In this document: positions 23,740 through 36,674 of the stretch, piece after piece
How the letters are laid out: the number at the start of each line of letters is the position of its first letter
How positions within the stretch are numbered: position 1 is the first letter of the stretch
NCBI GenBank assembly: GCA_958496175.1
Contig: OY292276.1
Location: 22,400,001 to 22,464,000, forward strand
Source of the DNA: Sisyra terminalis
Lineage: Eukaryota > Arthropoda > Insecta > Neuroptera > Sisyridae
Direction of reading: 5' to 3'
Length of the DNA stretch: 64,000 nucleotides
Position numbers and translations under genes: made by a program
The notes under the pieces: model-generated
Seen by the model: the letters and a program-made list of their open reading frames with translations, nothing else
What the model was told of the DNA's origin: nothing
The model's database searches: none

Positions 23740-24290
23740 ATTTCTAAGTAAACATTACATGTTTTATTTTCAATTGTTTTGTGTCTTATAACTTTTCGGT
23801 ATCTAAGTAACTTTTCGATGTCTAAGAAAATTTTAAACTTACATGATGCAATTCTTTTTAAAAGATACTGGTTACTTTTTGTCAATTATTTAAGGAACTA
23901 CAATACTTGATTACTTGATACTTGAGATAACTTCGTCCTTGTGTATTTTTATATTTCATTTCAATTAATTTGCTTTAAGGGCTTAAGGTGTTACATCGTT
24001 CGATTACAATTCAATAATGAATTCTTAGGCATAAAAGTTATAGGGTTAGTGCTCAGACTTGTCAGAAAAAAAATCTCAGTAACCTTAAAGTATTTTAGTT
24101 ACTTTAAAGTACTAAAGTTATAGTACCTCAGATTTTTTAATCGTTGGTTAAAAATAACTCTTATCGTAGCTATCTTCTAAAAACCACTGTATCTAGTTAG
24201 TAAGAAAAGTATCATAAAATCCAAAAAGTATCTTACTGAAGAGCAGCTTAGTTACCGAAATACCGATAGATAAGATACAGAGTTTTATTT
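23740..24290. repeat. Degenerate short-unit repeats (AAGTAAC / GTATCTTA type)
   Basis: The block is built of many short related words: ACTTTTCGGTATCTAAGTA followed directly by ACTTTTCGATGTCTAAGA, then GATACTTGAG, AGTTACTTTAAAGTA, AAGTATCTTACTG and others in both orientations. Weaker members continue at 24720-24890. Such sequence is seen at the subterminal repeats of some DNA transposons or in old satellite. No ends were resolved. Confidence 0.45.
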
Positions 24291-27200
24291 TGTTTCGTTC
24301 TATAAGATTCAAGTTATACCTCTCATATTAATCTTCAACTGCATTTAAAGAACGTTATGTTTAAACACAAAGTTCATAAATTACCTACCATTCCCTCTTA
24401 GAAAAAAAACGTCCACTGAAGCATTTTGATATGTGAACAATATTTTTAAGTATTTTATAGTGGAGGAAAAATTTTAGTTTGGAACATTGTAACTATAGTA
24501 ACAATTTCATTTTGAAATATATAAAAAATAGTATTACTTCAATTGATATATTGATGTATTGTTACCAATGATACCAACAGTTATGAATTCAAATTCCTAT
24601 TTAAGTCATTTTCCTAAACATTGGTTGTTAGCCCATGAGCCTATCTGTGTATTTTATAAACTTTGTACCAGACATACAAATTACCCTTTTTCCTAAACTA
24701 ATAAAGATATTTAACACATTATCTGATTACTTAAGAACTTTGTCTAATACGATACAAAACTTAGTACATACAGATTACTAGGTACCTGAAGTATAATTTT
24801 AAGTTTGTTAATACTAAACTTACGGAAAGAATTTAAGTTTCATTTTTTAAGAGTAATTAGATACCCAAAGTATCTTACCTTATATCTGGTATATTCCCAA
24901 AGAATCTTTGACACCTCTGATGGTATTTAAGCCATAGTTCAGTTGCAATAGACAAACAAAAAGGTAAATAAACATTCACTTTTTTCTCTCAAACGAGGCG
25001 CTGAACCGTAACTCACATAGATTAATGAATTTTTAAACTTCATGTTAAAAAAGTGAATGTTTTTTCAAATAAAATCATTTTTGTCCTTTGTTTTTATTAC
25101 ATTATAAAAATATTAAGGAAAAGATAATATTTTTATAAACTCTATAAATAATACGCAAAAGTATTTGTTTTTATAGACGAAAGTAAGAAGTTATACTTCT
25201 TTGTAAAAGTTTATTCGGGAAATATGTTTCTACCGTTCTTGTTTTATAACTAGAGTTCTTAACAGAGTTTAGATCATTATAGTTATAACATACCAGTAGT
25301 AATTCGTAGAATATTCACAAACAACACTAACCCAACTGACAATTGACAAAAATTGACAATTGCATTAAAATGAAATGCTACTTGAAACAAATGACAAGAA
25401 CCATTTTATTCAAATTTGAATGATTGTTCTATTTAGTCTTCATTCATAAGTCACAAGTATGTATCCCCATTCTCTGTTCTCAGTCTGCTGGCATATGTAT
25501 CAGCATTTTCTATTATTATATTTTGTTATTTATTTCTTCCCCAGGATACGCGGTATATACAGACGGTAGTATGCACTTACCTAGGTGTTTCAAACACCTA
25601 TACACCTGTTCAAAAGCCTGAACAAAATAAGGACATAAAGTTTGTAGCAAAATATTAAATATGAAACAAATACTAAACTTATTCATACAAGTGTTTATCA
25701 TTTGACATTATGAAATGAAATTAAATTGAATTATCGATTTACGATCAATTGTTGCAACCTAAATCTTATATTTTTTTCTTAATTTTTTTTTATTACAACG
25801 ACTTCAGTGTGCACTGTACTCTGTTATAATATTTCTATTGATTTGAAAAGGAAAAGTAATTTACAAAATTTGAAAACATAAAAAATATTTTTGGTTTTGA
25901 AAAACATATATTTTATGGTTGCTTATTATTTTCAATATAACAGAAGTTAACGTTTGGGAACATGTGCATTTGCATTCTATTTAGTTCAATCTAGATTTGT
26001 GTCAGGGCAAATGACAAAACCAGGTATTTCTAGCAAGGATTCTAAAAACATATTTTCTTTTTTCTCATATGATGCGTCGAAAGAAGTATGACTTTAATAT
26101 TGTACATTTAATAAAAATATAAAAAAATTAGCGTCTTAATTAAACTTAATAAGAACTTAAACTGAAATGCTAATTAAAAATAAAAATATGTTTTTCAAAT
26201 TGATCTGCCTACAAAATAAAGCCCTTGTTGAAAAGTGAAGTAAGGTGTATAACCTTAATTCTATGAACAGGATATGTGTGGCGCCGTCTGGTGATAGTAT
26301 GAGTAGTGTAAGAAAATATGATAAGTATTGTCCCAGAATTCGTAAAAAGTATACACAATATTAATAATAAATTACAAATCACAATAGGTCTATTAATAAG
26401 CTAGTTCATCCCAAAATTACAGCACTAAAAACATAAATAAAACTCCCTAAAAACAGCACTTTTTAACAATATTTGATCTGTAGAAATAATGCTCTACAAT
26501 TTACCAATAAAAAGCAAACAAAAAATCGATTTAAACATAGTCTTTCCTTCATTTTAACAAATATTTTTATTTTGTGTGAATAAACATTGATTGGTTCAAA
26601 TCAAAAATTTATATATGATACGAGAAAGTTTCTTTAAATAAATTGAAAAAAGTTATTTGTTGTCAAAACTTTTTTCTTTTCCCGGAATTTTTACTATAAT
26701 ACTTTGAAAAAGTTTTTCATTTTTATTGACTTATTTCGTTTTGTTTAAAACAAAAGGTAAATTCCAGTTCTCGATCACATAACGTTTCTTTAAATAATAA
26801 TAACTAGGAAATAAAAAATTGTAACATAATAGAAAATAAAAATGATGTTAGTAAAATTATTTTATTACTTTTGGAGAACAATAATAAATAATTCATTTTT
26901 AACTTTTTATACGTTTTTCAGAAGACAAATAATTTTCCACTTAAAAAATCGACATTGTTGACAACTTTGATCTAGCCTGGGAATTTGACTTACATAAGTG
27001 TTTTTAGAAAGGAATTAAGTATTTTTCCTTAACTCTAAAAAATCTCTACTTAAAAAAAAATAGTTCGGTCATGGAACCCTCGTCAAAAACTAAGTATTTT
27101 TTTCGGGTTTTCTTCAACTGCGTACGTTATTTAGAAAAAAAAGTGTACAGTTTCATTTTCATTGCTTTTTTCAAAGAAATTTTTTTGTTAAAGAACAAAG

Positions 27201-28172
27201 TCAATCTAAATATTTCATTTAACTTTTTATGAAAAAATATTCAATTATTGAAAATTATTCACAGAGAACTAAACTTGAATTGCATAAAAACTAATACTAA
27301 ACAAAACTAAAATAGGTTACTTAAGAGTATAAAGTAATAAAGACTATTAATAATAAAAGAGTTGTGACTTTGCGTCATGATATCTTTATGATTTTTGACT
27401 TTCCTGTATTATAATATATTTCCTTAATTTTATTTCTCTAAGCTCCAACAACATTACATAAATTACAATTCTGTTTTCATCTTTACCAACAGCACCAGGT
27501 TAGTTGCCACAAACCGAAGATTAATTACCTATCTCTCCAGATCATTGATTTTTTTTGAAGGATATCAGTTAGTTGTTTTCTAATTCACTCGATTGATCAA
27601 ACGCCATCTGCCAGTCGATGAAACACGTGTAAATTTTCTGATTTTTGCTTAGCACTAACCCTTAATACTCCGGTGACATCTTTTCGTTCCTTTTATTTTT
27701 CTTCAACCAAATTGATTTTCTTATTCGTCCTTTATGTTCCATTCCAATCTTCTGTTTATTATTTTGGTAAAAGCCATAACAGTGTTGGAGATGATAAAGG
27801 TAACTCGATAATTACTGCACTTTGTTGGTTGAGGTTTGTTTTGCCGAGCTTTCACTGTTGTAAATACAATTGTGTTAATAAGTATACATACATCATAAAA
27901 TGTTTCTTTTAGTATATCAATCATGGTTCAATTGGAACTTTAAATTTTATTTTGTTTATCATTATACATGTATCACAGGAAAACGTTCATGGGATTTTGC
28001 AATTTAGTTTTTTAACGGCATTAAATGCTAGATCAATAGGAGCTTGTCATAGGCTTTATCAATTTAACTCTTCTTTTTGCATTATATGCAAATATTTCTT
28101 AAATTTTATCAAGTAAAGTTAAAAGTTAATAGCTGCATTATGTTTTGATATTAGTTTAGAACATTTTTAAAA
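24291..28172. other. AT-rich DNA, no supported gene
   Basis: Nothing coding is supported. A perfect short palindrome, TAGGTGTTT-C-AAACACCTA, lies at 25582-25600. An AACATTCACTTTTTT word near 24970 has an inverted copy near 25050-25065. Open frames at 25424 and 27673 have no recognisable domain. Confidence 0.45.
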
Positions 28173-29312
28173 TCTTATATATAAATTGACTATCTTGCCG
28201 TGCGTCCATGCCAAATAGGCTATACGCATGCGCTCCGTTATCCCCACTAACGCATTCAAAACGTTGTTAGGGGTAATCACTCACTAATGTATTTATTTGT
28301 GAATACGTATTTCGGATTTTCAGGTTTACAATATGTGAAAGCCAAAAAACCTAATTCTCACTTATAAACTTAACCTTTTCAGATGTATCTATCAGAGTTT
28401 AAATTTTTAAGCAGACCTTAAGTTTTTATTTCTAATAATAAATCAACTTTGTTTTATATTAAACAGTAATAAAGTTTCGCTTTTAACGGACTTTGATTGA
28501 TTATTAAATTTGAAATTTCGATTGTTTATTAAACGTTATCCCTTACTAACTTTGCTACCGTTTTTCACTCTTTTAGGGGAAAAATTTTCAAAAACCCTTT
28601 CTTATTATATATCTGCATCGTATAAGGAAAACACTTTCCAAATTTCATCGATACAAATGTGCACTTATATTTGAAAATACAATGCAAAACGAAAAAAAAA
28701 ATAATGACCTTCTTTATGTTAGTTAGCATAACTAAAAAGGTATTCGATTTCGCACATTTGGACGTTGTACATACAAAATTGTTGGAAATAGGTGGAAAGT
28801 GTGGCAGTAAATTCCAATATTTTATTTATTTTCAATAACAATAATTGGTTTTCAAATTGTTCTAAATACCGAAAAAAAAATTAGTATGGAAGATTTTATA
28901 TTTAAATTGACAGTGAAATATAAGGCGAAAAATTTCTGTCTTAATGCTTTTCAGCCGAATATATAATTACTTCAGATTACAACCATTGGTTCATAAAATA
29001 AAATAGATTTAAAAGTTTGATTGTTGAAAAACGAACCAAAATTTAAAATCGCCTATTTGGTATAAGTACTACATAAGTATTAAACTTTCATACTAATTTA
29101 GTGAAATGACGTTATTTAAAATGTTATTAAAATGATATAAAAAACACTTATATTTTATTTCTTAGTATAATTTTAGATAAGCTTTTTTTTATATTAACAA
29201 CACTGATTATTAAATTTAAAATTTCGATTATTGATTAACTCTACATTTTTCTCATATTAAACATTTTATTGGGATAAAACCTTTAGTTGCGAATGCAACG
29301 GGCAACTACTAG
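28173..29312 (+). mobile_element. Non-autonomous Helitron (1.14 kb)
   Basis: The block starts TCTTATATATAAATTGAC, preceded by A, and ends CTAG, followed by T, as expected for Helitron insertion between A and T. Just before the end is a hairpin, AGTTGC (29285-29290) paired with GCAACT (29302-29307), two bases short of the CTAG. No Rep/helicase sequence is present, so it is non-autonomous. Two internal direct copies of a GATTATTAAATTTRAAATTTCGATT phrase lie near 28498 and 29206. Confidence 0.7.
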
Positions 29313-31319
29313 TATTTAATATTATTAGATCATGTGCATTAGGTCTATTTAGTATTGAGTTTATGTTTATTTCAACATTTGGAATTTAGTTCCAAAACTA
29401 AATTAGGCTTGTTGGTTCTAATATAATGGTGCAGAAACAACACAAGATTGTGGAGGAAAAGTATCTATTTTTTTCGTGTAACTAAAAATTATATCGCTCA
29501 ATATCAATAATAATATAGGAAATTGTTTCTGTACATAAAAGTCAATATGTTTTTGAATAATGTAAATATTAGAAATGATTAAAGTATAGAAAGTGGGCTG
29601 TTACCTGTTACCTGACCTGTTACCGGTTATCAAATTGCGAAATATTAATTTTTCTACGAGACTTCTATTAGACTTGTGGACATTCCGATGAAAGGATGTG
29701 TGAAATTAAAGTTAACCGTAACTCTCTAGGAACTAACTTTACAATTGTTTGGATAGATTATTAATTTTATTTTGTCTTTGGAGAAAGATTAAATAATTTT
29801 TTTTTATCATTTTAAAGTATGTACTTAAATCAATTCTGGAAACTTTATTATTTTTTAAGCATTCTAAAGTAAAGCAGTGGCTTATGTTCCCTAAACTCTT
29901 CTCTTACTAACCATTGTTACTCAAAGCTACCTTCTCAAAGCTTTGATGAACGATGAACTACTCGTTAGAAATATTATGTAAAGCATATTTTGAGTGATAG
30001 TTAGATATTTTTATAAACTTTTATCGTTTATTATGAAAAATAATGTATAAAACGACATAACTGGAAAGTCGGTATCACTTCTACATTTGAACTTGAGCTC
30101 AGCAGTAATAGAATTCTTCAGATTAATGTTAGTTCTTATACTACATTTTTGATTTTTCCAAAGAAAATTTGCTTTTGAAATTACAAAAATGGATCTTATA
30201 TAGAACTAAAAGTAACCAAACACTTACGAAACAATATTTATATTTTTACATTTCGTTGATTCCTTTTTTTTATCTGATATTTCTAAGATTGAAATTGAAC
30301 CATTTCAATAAAATGCACAAAATTGAAATTACTATCTTCTTGTTTTTATGTAACACTTACGATTTTATATTTACACAATATAATATTTCATGGAAAATCA
30401 GCACTAAGCGACAAGTATTGGCTATCGCAATGAAACCAAATCTCCCCATAAAGGTCCAATTATGTCAACTTCCAAGAAGTTTACGATTAATTATTTTCGC
30501 GTTTGTGATTGGTCGTGCGAAACACGCTTTTGCGTGTTAAAATTAGTTACATTAGCGACGTGTGGATAAATGTCAGATGAATTTCAATTTGATAGAAAAA
30601 AATTGGCTATTTTGGTGAAATTCAAAGCCAAATATGTACGTACCAACATTGTGCATGTAATGATGTAAGAAAAGCAAAGAAAGCTAGATTTTATAGAGAG
30701 AACGATGGAGTCACTTGGGAAATCCGAGTGCACGTATGTGAGAAAATTACATAAGCAGAGTAAAAATTGCGATGGAATTCACAGACATAAAAATCGGGAA
30801 CAAGCTGAATTTTTTTGGAGGCAATGATTGCTAATAGAAATATAATAATACTAAGTGGAATATTTTATTAAATTTTTGCAAACTTCATTGCGCGGCCGTG
30901 TGAATCACATTTTGTAAAAACTTTACTTTATTTCAATATTGCCACACTATGTATTCAATTTTGTGTTTCATTAAAATTGAAAAGCTTTCTTAATAAAAAA
31001 GAAAATAACAAAAAGCTTCCACCATTAATTTCTTTTTCGTTTTTATCCGTAAAGTATAATGTTAAAATTATTTATTTGAAAAAAAATCAATAAATGCTCT
31101 TTTCTCATTTACGAAAAAAAATTATAACCACATACCAACGAAGCAAAATATTTTCGCCTTACGAATATTTACGATAAAAGTTTTTAAGTAATGGATTTTA
31201 AATATTCAGTAGATTTATTAAAAATGTAACAATGCACTCATTTTCACACAGTTCCCATATTTTTAAGTAGCTACCCTCCTGATTCGTTCTCACCCTTTAC
31301 ATCTTTTATATTTGTCGCA
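29313..31319. other. AT-rich DNA, no supported gene
   Basis: A 123-codon + frame at 30169-30540 is rich in F/I/L/K, has no recognisable domain, and is not called. 30560-30800 is somewhat richer in G but carries stops in all frames. Confidence 0.4.
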
Positions 31320-31530
31320 TTTGCTCATGTCCAGCTTTGTGTGAAAGAGAAAGACAAACTTCTGGAAAACTGTACGAGACCTCGGCGTCGACTCAGCTTT
31401 TCTCTCTGAGAGGAAACTTTTGATCCAACACGGGTTTTCCCGTGCATAGTTTTATCCATTATATCCGTACGGTAAACCTTAGTTAGACACTTTCCCTTCA
31501 CGTCCCTAATGGCCACCGACGCTATATGAT
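31320..31530. other. GC-rich island, possible exon of unknown strand
   Basis: About 200 bp stands out sharply from AT-rich flanks. On the + strand a pyrimidine-rich run ends in TCATGTCCAG at about 31332. It is followed by a 24-codon frame beginning LCVKEKDKLLENC that stops near 31406, as a terminal exon might. On the - strand a 63-codon frame (31516-31325) beginning MAIRDVKGKCL is open through the whole island and is Arg/Ser/Lys-rich. Neither protein is recognised. It may also be a conserved non-coding element. Confidence 0.3.
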
Positions 31531-34509
31531 TATGAGGTGTTTTATATCACACAAAAGTTTTACTATTATCTACTTTTTGGCCACTGTCGTTTACACATGC
31601 CTCCCAATCCGGTTGTCTCTCTCAAGCTTGTTTTATAAAGCTCGTCTTTAATTTCCGGTGTGATTTTGTTATCAGTTGCAAACATTGATATAAGTTTTCT
31701 TAAAAAAACTTGACACAAATAAAATCATATGAAAAAAGATGCAACAAATTCTATTTTACTTCAGGTAAAGTTTGTTTTCTTTAACGATTTTTCCTACTTA
31801 TATTTCTGGTTTGTCAATATTCTTCTGGCAACTAGCATACCCTTTAAAATATTTTAAAATTTAATTTTTAGCAATAAAATATTTATACAAACTGTATTAC
31901 TTTCATTCCAACTCCTCTTTTTTAATCCGTACATAAAAAAATAAATAACTTCCAGAATATTTACATACAGCCGTCGCTTTATTTAACCATTCTTAAAATA
32001 ACGTAAATATCATAAAAGAATCCTATTGAAGTAAATAACTTATAAATATATTTTATGCCTGCTTGCAACAAAGCACTAAAGAAATAACTTTATTGACATA
32101 ATATGTATGTCACTAAAGCCAATATTATTCGTAATATAAGTATTTATTCATTAAGGAACCAGAAAATTTGAATTTTCTTCCGGTCTCTACATAATATATC
32201 ACTTTCTTTTTCCTCACGAAATATAAATTTGATGAATGATAACCTGTACATTGTTTTTTTTTTTTGTGAACTTAATGATAAATTTTTTATATCGTTTTTA
32301 AATAAGAAAAATAGATAAAATTAGTTTTTAAAGCCCAACGTTTTTGTGTTCACGTTATGTGTTAGTTTATTATGAATTTTGTTTTTTTTTTTTTTAATAA
32401 TTTTTTAACAAAAAAAAAATGTTGTATGTGCAAAATATCTTCTTTTCCTTCCAAAGCTGGGTTTAAAATTTTTGAGCCTAAGTTTAATTTACACTAGATA
32501 GCCAAATAATACAATATATTTCGTTAACTGGTTAAGTATAAGCACAAAGGCAATATGATGATTTTTTTCAGCACATATTGATTGAATAATATATTATAAC
32601 CCATTTTTCAGTAGTTATATGGACTTAGGCTGCCATTCAATGAATAAGTGCTTAACTGTTTCACAATGTATTTAGATACACGGTATCTGCCACGGTATCA
32701 GGTTGTACATCCTTTTTTTTCTAGTTATTATTTTTCTTTATGAATAAATTTTTACTATTTTATTACTATTTTTAAACAGCTTTACTTAGGGGGTACGGAC
32801 ATAAGGACTTGAATTTTGAATTGAAAAAAAATTGCAAATAACTTCTTATTATTTTTAAAAGTAGGGGAACGTCAAATAATGAGAGCTAGCGGGTAGTTGG
32901 AGCCATTATAATTTATATAGATTGAAACGGAAAAATAGCGCGAAAATTATACAAATGGATTCGGGAACATTCTGTTATATCATGTAATTACCGCTAATCT
33001 GCTCAATATTGCGAACAGGGCAATAATTAGAACAAATTAGATTCGTAAGACATCGCTACAAAAAGTGCTATATTAAATTATGCTACTATCAAGTATCTGA
33101 AAATGTGTTAGCCGTTTGTATTATTTTTCTATTACATGTATTATTTCATAGCCCTTAAGATTAAGGATCCCTTTTTTAAAAGGGAAAGATTCATTTTTTC
33201 AAGATGGTAACTATTCGGATAATGGGAGCTCCTGGCATTTCCATTCTTCCACTATACAAATTTGTTTAATTTTATTGTTTAGATACCACGAACTAGAAAA
33301 CGGTTGATACCAAAAAATTTATTTCATACTTTTTTTAATACTATATATCATAGTTTTGATTTGATTAAAAATAAGTTTAATTTTCTTCAGTATTATGTGA
33401 TGATTCACATTACACATATGATGGTTTTAATAATAGAAACAGTAGTACCATTTATAAAAAGATGATTTTAACTAGCAATTTTTAATTCTTTTTGATTTCT
33501 TCTAGCGAGCAATTTATAAACTATATGGTTAAGGAATATACAAGTCTAATAAAGAAATATTAATTTAAAAAGGTTGACGGTTTTTTTTTAACAAAGCTTA
33601 AGGATACAAACATGATGAATTAATCACGGAAAGACATTTAAATGATACTTTAGAAGTGTATACTAATGAAGTACAAAGATTCTGAAAATTTCCGATTTCC
33701 ATGGCTTAACTAATTTTGGGTAAAAAAAATGTTTAAGAACAGAGAGCATTTTTTTTTCTTAGAATCTACATAACTATTTGTTCAAAAATTGCAATATAAT
33801 TTAGAGAATGATAATGTCTTCTTTAAAAAAAATTGATCACCACATAGCTTAATAGAATTTATAAAAAAAATAATTATATATTACGGAAAATATTTCTTTA
33901 ACCGTAAAGCAATTTTGTTATGTTAGTTTTATACAAACTTTTATATATACTTGTCATATAATGTGTGCTTTTTTTTAATATATCGGAAGTGTACTACATA
34001 GTGAAAAAAATTAAAATAAAATAAAGTTCACTTCCGCGCTTAGTGTCAAAATTGTTCTAGTTTCACTTGAATGTGTATACATAATCTCTGATGTGGGAGT
34101 GGCGTCGTTAAATTTTCAAAATTTCAATAATCAAAACAAATGAACATTATTAAAACTCACAATCCCCATTGGCTAAGTAACGTTTGTATTGAAAGGTGTG
34201 TTCTGTCATCTGGTATTAGAGTATTGCCTAACTCATTACTAATTTATTAATTCTTTATTGATAAATTCATATAATACCAAATAAAAGACTCAAGTGATAA
34301 TTTTAAAAGCGCTCAATTAATCAGACTAATAATTCTATCATTCATGTAAGTGAAATGTTATTAAACTTTGAAAATCAGAAGTCTTTGTGCCAACAGTTTT
34401 GGTTTCGATTCAATTGTCAAATGAGAGATATTTGTGATAAATGCATACAACAATATCATTTTTAACATTGATAAGTATTTTAATTACTTCCGAATCACAA
34501 TAAATTAAT
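31531..34509. other. AT-rich DNA, nothing recognised
   Basis: Long homopolymer-rich stretch with no supported gene or element. A small hairpin, CCCTTTT paired with AAAAGGG, lies near 33168-33184. Confidence 0.5.
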
Positions 34510-34643
34510 GGATAATAATATATATAAGTAATATATATAAAAAATATTTTATTACAACGCAATTTTATTACAAACTGTCGAAACGCGTTGTAATAAAATA
34601 ATTTTTTAAATTGAATCTCAAAGACTTATATATATTATTATCC
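34510..34643. repeat. Nested palindrome with Penelope-terminal similarity
   Basis: The outer arms are an exact 20-bp inverted repeat, 34510-34529 and 34624-34643. The inner arms are an exact 15-bp inverted repeat, ATTTTATTACAACGC (34546-34560) and its complement (34585-34599), with a 24-base loop. The loop ends CTGTCGAAAC. Together with the following GCGTTGTAATAAAA this matches the end of the Penelope-like element at 40437-40459 (- strand: CTGTTGAATAGCGTTGTATT). It is probably a fragment of the same family's terminal repeat. Confidence 0.6.
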
Positions 34644-35289
34644 AACAATATCATCCTAATTTATTTTCTATAATTCTTCTTATTATTGTTATTTCTCACA
34701 TAAACTAATCGATATTGAAATCAGACAATTCCAGGATCTTAGTTAATAGTACCTACAACCTACAAAGAATGATTAAATTATCTTTCCGGAGTCGATTCAC
34801 CATGCTTATAGCCCTCTGCTCTTTATTCAATTTTTGTAGAATCCTTTCAATAAAAAACTTTAATAATTAGATTTCCTTAGGTTTCCTTTTGGTGGTATAT
34901 GATATATTTAATTAACATTTTTAAAAATATATCATATTACGTTTAATTTTTTTCCGTTTTAAATATGTTTAAAAATAATTTTGGAGAATCATTGTGACAT
35001 AATTTTTTTTTCTTTTAGGTCTGAAATATTTGGAAGCATAAATTAATTATATTTAGGACAAATAAAGTAATAAAGCTAAAATATTCTATGTTATCTTCTA
35101 GATATCATTGAAATTAATACAATATTAAATGTATATTTTAAAGGTATAAAATTGTCACAATACCAAGTGTTTTAAGGATGATAATAATATTTTTTTTGAT
35201 AATATATTTGATGGTCATTCACAATATGTGAATGCATACATATTTAAGTTTTCTTAATTTTGAAAATTAAATTGAATATAATTTGCCTG
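34644..35289. other. AT-rich DNA, nothing recognised
   Basis: No supported gene, RNA or element boundary. Confidence 0.5.
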
Positions 35290-35480
35290 GAGTCAACAAA
35301 AAAAGGACTATGCTTTATGTAATAACAAAAAAAAAGCTAATTGGGTGGGTCGTATTTTAAGGAGCGATTATTCAAACTTGAAACCTAAGAATGAACACTG
35401 AAATCTTCCAAGAAAAAAGAAAGAAGGCGAATAAAATATACAGGTCACGATGAGAGAATACAAAATTGGATTACTTTATA
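35290..35480 (+). pseudogene. LINE reverse-transcriptase 3' end remnant
   Basis: One frame reads KKKANWVGRILRSD, then NLPRKKKEGE after a stop. This matches the C-terminal end typical of one group of insect LINE endonuclease/reverse-transcriptase proteins (WIGHILR..., then a basic EGKRxRGR-type region). The reverse-transcriptase core itself is absent here. Stops and length changes show it is dead. Confidence 0.55.
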
Positions 35481-36674
35481 TCTTCAAAAACTTTTTTCTT
35501 TTAATTATAATTTTTTATATAATTTACCTTAGTTGGCTAAATGAGACAAACGACTAACTTTTTTGCGGTTAAACAAGCTTTAAATTTTATCTGTCAGGGG
35601 GATTAAAAATAACTTGCTAAAAAATAATAAATAACTATATACTATATAAAATTATTCATGAAACTATAATTTTATTTCATTATTTTGTTTTCAACTATGA
35701 TACCAATACTTTTGGTATTGTTGTGAAATTATGTTTTTAAGGTTTGTTTACCATTTTTCTACAAACAATCTTTGACATTGGTGCTAATTTTCAGAAAAAT
35801 GATATCAATAAAACCCAAAGCTCATTCAAGGAAAAATTAGTTATGAAAACAGTAACAGTAATAAAGCGAATAAAATTGATTTAAAAAAATTATTAAAAAA
35901 AATACATTTACAAAAGAAATAAAAATAAGGACATTAGATAATGCCTCTTAAAATATATTCTATGTGAATAAGTGTTGAGAGTTTCTATATATTTTTAATC
36001 GATAAAAAATAGGTTCCCAATTTGATACTTACTTATATATTTTTAAGTATGATCAGCTAGGATTTTTCCAGTCCTATCCAATTTTAAAATTTTTTTTTTT
36101 TATTGAATAAATTACATTAAAGTTAGACCCTTGTAAATTTGTAATTTGAAAATTCAAATTACTTTCTAAGGATGTGAAAATAACGAAGATTGATTACTTT
36201 TAGACTAAGTTTATAATAAAATCCATATCTCAACTACTATAAATATCATCTCAAAAAATGTTTGCAAAAAAAAAAGATATTATTTTGCAGAACTCTCAAA
36301 TTAATAATGTGAAACTATTTTTAATTTTTTTTCCACTCCTAGGAAATCCAGAAAATCTTTTTAATGCAATGAAATCTCCTCTTCGTAAATGCTCACAGCA
36401 GTAGGTATGTCTAGGATCATTTTGATTATTTTGTGTAGTTGAAATTTGGATATTGTTAGTATAAATAATTTTGGTTTCACTATAAATAGATTAGGTTTAA
36501 AAAAAAGAAATTATTATTTTTTTCGTTAAATGTCTGTAGTGATCAATGTTTCGTAAAATATCGATCAAAAATTTTCAGATTTATGCTCGTTGTTAAGGAG
36601 ACATTTTGCATTAAAAACGTTATTTTGCTGTATTTCATTTGGTCAATTTAGTTTTGGGTAACAAAGCGTTAAAA
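35481..36674. other. AT-rich DNA, nothing recognised
   Basis: No supported feature. The left end of the mariner copy that follows was not found here. Confidence 0.45.

Noticed and set aside
27673..27924. Overlapping frames of 79 (+) and 67 (-) codons
   Set aside because: Each mirrors the other, and neither has a domain or splice context.
30169..30540. 123-codon + strand open frame
   Set aside because: The composition is F/I/L/K/Y-rich, with no recognisable domain, no splice or promoter context and no match elsewhere in the window. Chance or old repeat is more likely.
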